Source: Tanypteryx hageni (Eukaryota; Arthropoda; Insecta; Odonata; Petaluridae). Taken from it: a stretch of DNA of 64,000 bases. The DNA lies in contig CM054117.1 in NCBI GenBank assembly GCA_028673005.1, positions 33,204,561 to 33,268,560 of the forward strand, given 5' to 3'. The notes under the pieces are model-generated. The model did no database searches. It saw only the letters and a program-made list of their open reading frames with translations, and was not told the DNA's origin. How positions within the stretch are numbered: position 1 is the first letter of the stretch; every line of letters begins with the position of its first letter. This document shows positions 24,538-36,500 of the stretch, piece by piece. A program made the position numbers and the translations under genes.

Positions 24538-27500
24538 CTCTCTCTGTAGCTGATGAAGGAATAATTCCGAAAGCTTCTACGTTTGTGATGTTTCTGTGTT
24601 TTAGTGTTCTTTTACGTGTGTCGCTTCGACATCCCCGGGGCCTCGCCAACCTGAAGTCGTCTGATTGGTGAGTGTTCACTGGGTTTCCTCATCCCAACAC
24701 CTTGTTGACATCCATATATATATATATATTACAGTCGCAGTGTCCAAATAATCACGTACAGGTCAACAATATCAAATTATCAAATTGCGCTCGTGAGGCG
24801 CCATGTAGCTTTAAAGGAAATCCGAGGGCAACAGACTGGGATCGGAGGAAAGGAAGCAAAAAGAGCGCGGAAGGGGTCAAAGGGATATGGAATGAGAGCG
24901 GACTTTATCTCTTATCTCCGAGAAACACTGCCCCATTTACGAAGAGGTCTTTGAAAGATCCTTCCTTTTCCGTCTAAAAATCACATCGCAGCTCTTGGGG
25001 AAAAAAAGAGAGGATCGTGTCGGAAGGCAACGGGATGTATCGCACCCTTTTTTCCTTCGTGAATCTCCTTCGTGTTCTGCAACGGGGAAGAATACACGAA
25101 GGTCATTGGTAAACGAAATGGTTTTTGGCGTTAGCGGAAAAAAAAACAAGGAAGACCCACAATGCAGTCCGTTGTGTTTGATTCGAAAGAATTTTTCAGC
25201 GGGAATATTTCCTTTCGCGCGAGAGACCCTAATGAAGTTAGGCGCGGATTTTTAAGTGCGCTACTGCTGCTTCCAGCTGCAGATTTCGAGATATCAACTT
25301 TCAGTCACGTGCTCACTTTTTTGCCTCTCAATGTTTCTTCTGGGAAGCGGTCTCTTTAGACTGATCTTGAGGGCCGCGAAAAGAGGACTTTTGTCAAAAG
25401 ATGCCCTTGATCGCCTTAGAGGTTGATCATATTTCGATCATAATCTAACGCTATGTTTTTGGATCACAGATGTAATCAAACTCACTCTGTAAATATCCAC
25501 TTTTATTTAGAGGCCGCAGTAGCAGTTCCATCATGAGGCGATTTGAAGGGTTTAAAATGGTAACAGCTGCTTCAACATCGTTTGAATTTGTATCTGATCT
25601 ATATAAACCCTTAAATTTACTGATTAACTGAAGTTTCTTTCTATGATCTTTAATAGCATTTAAATTGGTGGTAGATATTTTGTGGTAAAATGATCCATCC
25701 TGAAAAGAAGAAAGATCAGAATTTTATTTGGCAGTAGAGTTTAAATTAAAAAGCTATTTCAAATGATGCATTTCGTTTAATTCCCTTGGAAAATATTAGG
25801 CATTCATTGCTGATTTCTGAGCCTGCAACAACCATCAATGAGCAGTGATTGTCGTCCGCTTAGAGTGTGAATAAGGAATCTATGTTCATTATAACATAGA
25901 ACATAATTTGTCGGTTGAATTGCTGGCACCGATCTATAGTTTATTGAAATTAATGATTCAGGAATCCTATTAATAAGTAAGCGATGTTGAATGCTGTCCA
26001 CATATGATGACGTCACATGTATTCGTATTTCAAATAAGGTCAAGTAACTTTGAGTTTGGAATAGATTGGCACCACATGACGTTTTTGACCATTCGCCGTT
26101 TAAAACAAAGTCCCGAGTTGTATTCCATGGGCTTTTCAATTTTATTAATCAGAAGTGCATTTATAAATATCTTATAATTGAGATTTCGACAAAGTATTTG
26201 CACTTTCACACAGAAGAATGGAATCTTCGATTCTGGTAGGTATCTAATTCGTACTTTTTCATATTTTGCGTTTATATTCGTGTTTTCTGAATTTTTAACA
26301 TTTCCAAAGAAGTTACTATGGTTACTGGCATGGTTCTTCTCTGAGTTTCAGTACATTTGCACTTTATTTACAATCAAACAGATCTATGAAGTATAAAAAA
26401 CGATTGAACATTTTCGTGAATACTTTCGTCTAAATATAAAACAAATAAATGACCGCGCTAAGAAACTTCTAATCAAGGTCAGTAACAGTTGCAGCAATTT
26501 AGATAATATCTATTGCCAATAAAATTGCATTTATTTGTCTTAAGCAGTATAATATAATATAATGATTTTAAACGGGTAATTATTATATTTTGGTCTGAAT
26601 GAATATGAATTTTACATTCCAAATATTCATTAAATTCATGTTAAATTAGTTTGAAAATAATAGGCGAGCAAACAGAGCCGTCAGACGGGGCTGAATCCTG
26701 TAAGGGGCCAGGGGCAGATCCCCTAGTGTTTACAGATAAATGACTTGGTCAATTCATCAACAATAACAACCATAGCTCTGGAAAGTCGTATGTTATGTTT
26801 GGCTGATGAATTTAAGCAGCCTTTATTTGGTATATTTTTCGACTTATTAAATGCTTATGTTAGTGCCCTATTGTCTGTATTGTTTAGGTTTAATGCAGCT
26901 AATTCATACTCACAAATGTTTTTCATTTTAAGAATTTCTATTGAACTGCCATTTTACATTATTGGTTAGATGATAATTTTATTTTTATCGAAATTAATTC
27001 TAATTAAATTAATACATGTAGTCTAATCTCTATTGCAGTGGTTTTCAAACTTTTTGCAGGCACGGCGCCTTTTCAAAGATAAAATGTCGCGGAAACCCAG
27101 TCTTGAAACAAAATTTTTATGTTTTTACGCACGGGTATAATAATCTTTGAGCGCATCCGCTTATTACAACATAATCAAATTTTCTAGAGAAAAATTATTA
27201 CCCTAATTTCCTAAAAACACATACATATGCATATTTACCAAACGAAGCTTTTCGCGGCACCACTAAAAATCTGCTGCCGCACCCAGTTTTGGAATCACTG
27301 GTGTAATAAGAATTGGCTTGATCGAATATTTTGTGAACGAGAGTAATTTCGCACCGAAGTACAACGATATAACGTATAAATTTCGATACGCTGGACGACG
27401 TTTATAATAGGAAAATTAAAAGAAAAGCATTTTAAAACTTTAATCTCAACTAAAGTTATATCTCTAAGTACGATCGTATTGCTATCATTTCGGCATATTT

Positions 27501-30500
27501 TTAGCTTTGGAAAATTTATCACGAACCATCCTATTGGATCCACAATCCTTCATGAGATGTGAAGCCTTTAAGAAGTTCCCGTTGGCTCCCAATGCAGTCC
27601 TTAAATAGGTCGAACGATAAATACCGATCCAAATATTTCTCGCGGAGAACGTTATCGCGTAAACCTCTCCGACACCGCCTGTCACCCACCAAACAGTACG
27701 CTTCATTGTTTTAACTCCGGTATCAAGACGGAGGATTTAGAATAAACTATGCATTTATTAGTTCAAAGCGGATATCAAGTCAGTTTTCCATCGTTTTTTT
27801 TTTCTTTAATGGAAGGAATGATTTCCATTTCCGTGAGTGTGCGTTGAGTGTGAACTCCTTGAAATAGAGCAGGAAGTTAATTTGTAAATATTTATCGGAA
27901 TGCTAAATACTGCGTTTCATCGGTGCGGGCTTTTTTATTGCAGTGGATTTTCGTGTCTGCACACCTCTTCTCTAAATCTTGGAGCCAAACTGTGTCTGTC
28001 CAGCCCTCGATTTCGAAGTGCGAGAAGCATTCACTGGCTCAGGCACTTTCGCCATTTCAAAAATACACAAAAATGAGCTATAGTGCCGCTGATTTGGTTC
28101 GAATGAGAGTGAAAGCCATTTTGGTGGCCGTCATAGGGAAAAGTAGTCTTTTTTTTAACTGTGGAATTGCAGTTAACAATCTTATCTGAGGATGGAATAT
28201 GGTTGTTTTAACTTAATTGAGTCACGTCTCGGTTGAATTATAAATTAATGCAGTTAGGGCACGAGCTACCTTTTTGCGAGGTCTTGCGCCAAAACATTCG
28301 GTGAAATCCTTAGACAAATCTCGGAATACTCTGGGAAAATGGGACGGAAATTACGCGCGACAAAAATTTGCAATCACTGGAAATTTATTGCATGAAAAAT
28401 TACAAAATATTTTGTTACAAACATTTTTATTAACGAGCAGCCGATGGTTTATTGTTTAATTGTAGAAAAAGCTACGCACTATCATGAGATTCCCAGAAAA
28501 TATATATATAAATATATATACATATATAAAGTGTTTGGAAGTAAACCAGTCAAAATCACGTATTATAATAGCATAAAAAAGACTGTTTGCAGATGAACAG
28601 GTTTTGTTGCGGAAGCGGGTTCGAGTGCAGTCATTGCATTGAGCCAGCCATATTAGGCTTATATTTGCTTATGTTTAATATTACAAAATTTCTATATTAA
28701 GCGTTATAAATACGATCGGTTATAAAACGTGTAAAATGCTTATTTTAACACGTTGTCCAAACTAACCAGCGACTGACTTTAATTCCGAGGCTTTCTTAAG
28801 CTTAAGATTCATGAACGGTAGCATATTTACCGGAGGGTAAAAACAGCTATCAATGGAAGAGAGAGAGACAGAGGGTGAGAGAGGGTGAGAGAGAGAGAGA
28901 GTGAGTGATAGAGTGAGTGAGAGAGAGAAAAAAGTAGCACGCCTAACATGTGCGCGAGTTAGAAGAGCGCGGAGCAAAAACCGCGAAAGGCTAGTCGAAG
29001 GCGGAATTGCGTAATTAATTACAATGGCAGACGCATGCAAATGCAGGTGGCGCGCGCCCTCCTCCCCGTGGAAGTCCAGCTGAAACGCAATCGGGGCATG
29101 AAAAACGAAGGATAAGGTCGTCGACCTTGAGTTGATGTTGTGAGAAATAATCGAGGAAAGTCTCTTCCGCGAAGAATGTCCTTTTCCATCGACTTCGAAA
29201 AAGAAAACATTTGGGTTGTTGCTAAATGTATGGTTCTTCCTGTTCATACGTTATTATTAAAGTAACTGAAATGATTAAATTTACGACCGTTTTGGAGGGG
29301 GTGCCGGTGGTATAGTGTATAGGACGCTGGCTGCTACTCGCATGCTGCTTGAAAAGGCAGCGGGCACGAATCCTGCGCAAGTAGGATTTTTCCAAGGTCG
29401 CCCGGCGCCCTGTTTGTGTGGTTCGAGGAGACCGCGCAAATTCAGCTGTTCCGTCCTTCGGAAGGGACGTTAAGGCGTTGGCACCCCTGGTGTTCTTCGT
29501 AAGAGCAGGCAAATGCCGGTGTCGGGTTTTCCTCCTTCCTTACCCGGTTATTCATTGCACTACCTCTGAGATGCCCATTTGTGCTGTAAGAGAGGCGAAT
29601 TGACTGGGCACACAAACAAACCAACGACCGTTTTGGTGGCCCGTTTTATCTTTTTTTCATCCGCTAATGCGGACGGCGAATTTTGTCCTTCGGATTTTCG
29701 TCTTTAGGTATTTCAAATTGCTTTTCCGTTTGAACGGATTGAAAATGGAAGTGAAGGCGCCGTGTGAAATAAATGTGCGAATTAATTACTTGTAACTGCT
29801 CCAAGGGCTCAGTGATCTTAGGCTTCAAAGTGAAAAGAGGCCTCAGGGAGGGCCATACTAATAAACTAGTGGTAATATGGCAGGCAAATAAACTTTCTAA
29901 GTAAATTATAAATAATTTTTACTAAAAATAATTTGTCATTGCTGTCATATGATCGATTGCCACAATAATAGTTTAATCTTTTCATAATTTAAGTCCAAAC
30001 TCATCCAATCGCCTAAAAGTAAGGATCTAATTCTACGTTTCTTCATATTTACTTCGTTAAAATATTTATTTTGAAACTTCAAATTGTTATGATGATCCTT
30101 TAACATGGTGATAAGAGCAACATTACGTATGATACACATTACCTAACGCGTGCATAGAATAAAGACAGACAAAATGTCTTCGTAAGATTTGTTACTAATT
30201 ACGGTAAAATGCTTACGCGGTGGAAATTATTGGGATTATTTTTTAAGCATTTCACGTGATTAAAGTAAAATGAAACAGTTACGCGTTACGCATAACCTTT
30301 TACCTACGTTTTTTTTTAATATACCGCCAACATCATACCATTTTTTAAAATCAATTACTCAATCGCTCATATTTTTTTAGTGGTGGCCATTTCTAAAGCT
30401 TTAGTAGAAAATAGCTGCTTCCAAGGTGGGCGAATTTCGCTGTCAAATACGATAAAAACTCCATTTACCGAACTTATTTCGCTGCAGCAGTCCGTGGTAC

Positions 30501-33500
30501 ATACGCACATTTAATCCATTGGGATGGTTCTCATTCATTTCACGCACTCGTTAGAGGTCGTAGACCCATCTGTTTGCCCTCGAAGCCTTGGAAAAGACAA
30601 ACAGCGGAACTGTTCCTCCCGAACGAAAAAAGTTTGAAAAACAATCCGCCCATTTATTCCGTCGTAATCGAAACATTTCCAGCGAAATTATAGACCTCCA
30701 CCGCGCAGCCGTTGTACCCTTCCCTGCCCTACGCATTAGTTCGATCCCATTGTATCATAGATTCCATTAACCGGGGTGTGTAGATATTTTCCGCCTCTTG
30801 TGGGACCACGTGTGATGTCACTCATCGTACACCATATTGCAGCAGGAAATGACGTGGGCGGGCCTGTTTCGCAAGAAAATAGACTTGCCATCTGACTCAT
30901 CGACACTCCCTCTCTTCCATCTGTCTTTACTTCCTCTCTCTACACAAGTAATGATTCCTTCCCGCGCCGCGTTATAAACAAATAACAAAGAGCTACAGCG
31001 GAATTGATGGAACTCTCGAGAAAACAGTGATTTGACCTCCAAACGGAATGAATGTGGCCAAAGGGCGAGGTAACGACTTGGTTTAGTCAAGAAAATGTGT
31101 GTATTTGGTTCTAATATGAACACCTTATTGCTTGTGCTACTGCATTGCCAAATTGAAACCCGTAACCACATTACACACTTTCAATTTTCACGAGTACGAT
31201 TAGTTTGGTATGAGTTTTTAGAGCATTGACAGGTGCAACTGGAAATATTTATAATATAAGTCTTTGTAATAAGCATACGCACTAGGAAATTTTCCACGAT
31301 GATAGTACTTTAAGGAGATGAAGGAAATAAGGTCCTACGCGCGAAAATAAACCCGGAAGGATCCCCAAGTGTTGAAATATGACGCAAACAACGAGGCGGC
31401 GTACACGCCCGTTCAAAGCTCCAAAAATAAATAACAAGCGAAGTCGATGGAAAATTTAAGAAAATGCTTATAAAGTTGCCAAAACATTCTGAATGATTAA
31501 CAAAAACAGTTTGTTTTTAAGGCAAGAGTACTAAACGAGGAGCGAATTAAGTGTATGCGACAACTATTCATATAGTATTGGAGAAATGTCATTTTAACAT
31601 TCAACCCGTGAAATGTAGAAGATATGAATCACAGTAGAATCTCCATAACTTAAATCTAAAAACGTAATCGAACTTTAGCACTTCAGTTTAATGTATAGGA
31701 ATACCAAGGGAGAAATTACCTTCCTCGGGTTATCCGGAATTGGGATTAAACACATTCGAGTTCTGGAGGTCGACAGCAGTTGCGTTATGTAATTTTTTGT
31801 AAAGAAATCTAATATAGTTTCCGGTTCACATTGTGAAAGGAATGAATGAAACAGGATCATTTGCCGCGTGTATGTTTGAAATCTTTATCTTAGCTAAATT
31901 TTTGTGACATGTTTTTGCCATCAGAAACTGTAAAAGTACTCTACTTGAAAAAGGTGCATTTTAAAATATGAATTTGATACCGGCTCTAATAACATTTCCT
32001 TGTCTCAAAAAACCTTTCGTGACCTACTGATAATTGTATTTCTGCCCATATAAAATAATTGTTTTGCGACATTTGTGGATGCTATAGGAAACGTTTCGTG
32101 CATTTCTGTATACGCACAGAGAAAGCCGACATGTTCGGAATAAAACGGACAAAAATTGAGGTTCAAGGTAATATGCGCGCCTGATGTTATGTATTCACAG
32201 ATGGTGGAGTACCAACAAGTCCTTGGAATCGGAGGTTGCATTATTTCTTCAAATTATTTTGAACTCGCATTCAGAACTGATAAAAATCATTATATGCTTA
32301 CTAATTTCTAAGGATGCTATTCAGCCAGTGGTTTCACTCAAAATCAGTCGGTTCGGCCGAACCGGTTGTTAAAAATATTTATTTAAGAAATTAAATGTAT
32401 AAAAAATTATTTAAAGCCTAAAAACAATATCAAATTAGAACAGTAATATACATTTTTTGAGGAAAGTAAATGTTTAATCACGTAAAAAGTATACTTAAAA
32501 CAAGAATAGATGGCGCCAGTTGCCAAGTGATTCGAAGCTTGCGTATCCGGGCACATTTCTTGGTCGGTAACAAGTAGTGTGGACCGTTTTACCGCCTCGG
32601 TCAACAAAATCTTTTCTAGGGCAGGGGCCTGCAACCTTTTCAGCCTTGAGGGCGCATTTGCGAATTCAGAGGATTGCGGGCGCCAATTGGAGGTACACAG
32701 AAAAATAAAGCTAAAAGAAATGGGTTAGATTCTTTTTTTATTTTCAAACAAAAATATTTTGATTTGAATACAAAATTTATTAATAATAAAGAAGGTAAAT
32801 CTTGAAATTTTTAATGAGAAACTTGAATTTGTACTTCTTCTGTACTATCTTATTGCCCCTCCCCAGCAAATGACTTGCCATAACCCTAGTAGCGGGCGCC
32901 AAGGAATTTTATGAAGGGCGCCATGGCAACCGCGGTCGCCGGGTTGAGGGGCCCTGGTCTAGGGCAGAGGTCCGCAACTGCGCTCGCGAGTACCGCCGTT
33001 CTCTTTGGCAGTCTTCTACGATGCTTAAATTAGCCAGTTAATTTGTTCTCCTGTTTTCTTTTTAAACACACGAAAGAACATTTTCAGTGATTTGAAGCTG
33101 ATTTGATTTATGATTATTTGTATTTTTACAAAAGAATATTGGTGCTAGCTGGGTGTTCTAGGAAGTAACGTGTTGAAAAGGTTGAGAATCCCTGGTCTTG
33201 GGCGTGCTTTCAAGAGGGACCTGGTCCCAGATTTCTTGGAGCAATTCATTCAAAATGTGAAAAATACTTTTGATGAATATGAAAAAGCTGTAATTAATAT
33301 TCGAAACAAAAACATGAATTGGGTTAGCAGATAATATTTTTGATGAAGGAAGTAATTAAATGAGAAAGTGTCTGTTCGTATCATGGGATATTTTGTTATT
33401 TGTGATACTATAACCTCTCAGTTGTAAGTAGGGATACGAAAAAAGTATCGATACTTTACTCATATCGGTAATTTCCTTTCGATACCAAGTACTTTTGTAC

Positions 33501-36500
33501 TCGATTCTTTTCTTTCGATTTTCTAGTGATATCGGTACTTTCGGTCCGATACTTTTGTGGTATCGATACTTTTCATTCGACATAACATATGAGTAAGGTA
33601 TCGATACTTTCGTTTCGATTTCGTATCCTTAAACACGAAAAAGTATCGATACTTTACTCACATCGGTAATTTCCTTTCGATACCAAGTACTTTTGTACTC
33701 GATTCTTTTCTTTCGATTTTCTAGTGACATCGGTACTTTCGGCCCGATACTTTTGTGGTATCGATACTTTTCATTCTATACATCATATGATTACGGTATC
33801 GATACTTTCGTTTCGATATCGTATTCCTAGTTGTAAGTACGAGCCTAGGGCACAGAAACATTTATAGACAACAGAGGAAAGATGCACACATCATGCGTGC
33901 ATATATGCGAGGCAGAGGCGTTCTTTACGATTTATGCAATCATACAAAAAAATATAAATATTAATGGCTTAGTATAATGTCTAAGACTGAAAAATGGTAT
34001 GCCAGTAGTGATTCCAAGAAAATGTCGAATTTTCTATTCACTGCTTTATTTCCTAATCGGTTGTAATTAATATAACAATCGAAAATTATTTTAAACTCAC
34101 CTCCCTCGAATAGTAGTAATATAATTTTTATGTTCACGTTCATTGTTGCGTCGTAAATTACTCATTTATTTTCACTTACAAACTCGGTCTATACGTAAAG
34201 AAAATAGACGAATTAACGTTCGTTTCTTCGTCGTAGATAATCGATTTCCTTTTATTTACTAAATGTTGCGTGCGCACTAAAGAAAATTAAACTAATTAGA
34301 TATTTGCAGCAGATATTGTTAACATCAGTTGTTTTCGTCGACAACAATTAAAAAACACGGGAAAATTTTTCTAAATAATTCCTTAGTAACTTACGAATTT
34401 AAAGTTTGATTTTCTTGAAATTGGCTACTCCTTTGATAATAATGTACTGGACAAAACATTTGCTATTTGACTAGTTCTACAAAGTCATGTAAGGTTTTTT
34501 TATTATAAGTGATATTGTACGAGATATAAAGAAAAGTTCATTTTTTGTCATTAGCACTCCCGATTAGGATACGTAAACCATTTATATAATTTTCTTATTT
34601 TCTTTGCCCCTATTTCCTAAATACTAAATTTCATCAAGATTCGCCCAGTAGTTTCTGAGATGAAACATGCGGACGGATGGGCGGACACGACCTGACCATA
34701 TACGAAGTATAGAGAAAGTATTGTTTTCATGAAAAAATCGAATTCGAGATTTCAACGGAAGCTATTAATCAGATCAACGCAAAATTTTATATTTAACATT
34801 TTTATAAAAGTTAGAAAATCTGATTAGTTTTTGGTAAAAATCGGTTTAACGGAAGTGGGTGTTTACTCTGTCACTTATCCGTTATTTTGAAATATTTGCT
34901 TTAATATTTGATAAATTTAAAAATGTATTAGAATAAAAGTTGTAGGAAATTTTATTTTCTACAACCTTTGTTTGACACATTTTTCCATATAATGCATTGC
35001 TTAAGAGATATCTTATATTTTTAGCTGCCACCACCACGCCACCTACCGAAGACTATTGTTAACAATTGACGCTTAGTTACGCCTTAGTAACGCTCCTTTT
35101 TCTTTTCTTAATTGTCAACCGGAAGTAAATATTGACAACGATCTCAGAACTAACAACATGTAATTTGCCATATAAATATGGAGAAAGTCATGTGTTGCCC
35201 ACATCAGTTTATTTTACTTATTGTAAAGAACACCTAAAAATTCATATAGATTTTAGAAGTGAATTCCTCATCACATTCCAAAAACCTAAGTTTAGATGAT
35301 ATGAAAGTCACATATAAAAACGATAAATGTGGTCGAGATTTAGGTGTTGAAATAGATTATTTCCTATAATTGGTGAAAACTTGGAGAAAAAAACTCGCCA
35401 TTGTTATGTTAAATTTCATATAAGAAAACAATATCTCTGACAAGTCCCCGACGTGGATTTTTTTATTGTAACATCAAGAACTACTTGCGAAGTAGTGTGT
35501 TACAACTCAAATTATCAGCGCTTTCTTTACTTTATATCGAAAATGAGTAAGTGCAAATAATTGGCTAAAAAATATAATTCTCAATTTTTCAGCAGAAAAA
35601 GCAAGAAAAGTTCCATTATTCCTTATTGTTTTGTTTTAAAAATTCTTAGAATTTCGTTAATTTTATGTTTTTTATGTTCGTTTAAAAAATATATATTTTG
35701 TGTTCCGTTATTGGCCTTTAAACAAATGGAATTATTTACTTTATATTTTTCTTAATAATATCTGAAGGGTCAGAGTTATTGCTGTGGCCTATAGCCATTA
35801 AATTTCATAAAACAGTCCTACTGGTAGTTAGCACCGATTAGATATCTGTTTATTTGCCATCCACCAAAAAGGTGACTTGCTGGGTATCATGTAGATGTAA
35901 AGTTTATATAGTGATTCGTTCAACATAATTCTTTCTTCTATGCATGATTGGTGTTTATAGTGAAACCTTTGTGAGCCAAAACCTGTCTTAGACGCTGCGT
36001 GAATTATTCTTAATCTGGCCTCTTTTAATCTTACTCGAATTGACGACCTTACCAGGAGCAAATGCTCCAGCCAGTGTATCTCTCAAGATCTACGAAACAC
36101 TCAAGCCCTTCTACCACACAAGATAGCACTCCAAAGAAGCACTTTTGGTATGCTTCTCTTAATGATCCGTACTTATTGATGAGAGTCCAACTTGTGTTAA
36201 ATCTATTGGTCCGCAATGAGAACGGGGGAGGGTAAACTTGTATTTCTACGTATTGGAAATACCACATTGCTCTGTCTCCACCCCTCCAACTTCTCCCTCC
36301 AAATCCGCATTTTGGAAATTCGCGAAATAGAATCTTCGTCAGTTGTGCTAGGGCTATCATCGAAGAAACATCTATCGTGTGAGTTACCTTTTCTTGTGGT
36401 GTTTTTTTCATCTAGCGTCAAGTTAGCTAATATACAATTATTTTTCATTTAAAGCAGTGGTTCTTAACCTGGGGTGCACGCACCCCCAGGGGGTGCAAGG

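Noticed and set aside
24398..24679. Open frames on both strands across the TA microsatellite
   Set aside because: They consist mainly of Ile-Tyr repeats from (TA)n and have no protein-like flanks.
25486..25699. Cassette exon of the IGFBP-rP1-like gene
   Set aside because: It would enter in phase 0 and leave in phase 1, but exon 2 needs phase 0, so inclusion would break the frame.
25804..26139. 111-codon minus-strand frame next to the exon-like frame
   Set aside because: No recognised motif and no phase-compatible splice link to 25486-25699 that I could find.
28762..29247. 161-codon minus-strand frame
   Set aside because: It is driven by the GA-rich tract (Ser/Leu repeats); no domain, no conservation signal visible.
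30818..31171. 117-codon minus-strand frame
   Set aside because: No recognisable domain; the region is merely GC-richer than its surroundings.
33429..33829. A two-unit satellite array
   Set aside because: The perfect 8-bp flanking duplication and inverted ends show that it is a single MITE with an internal duplication.
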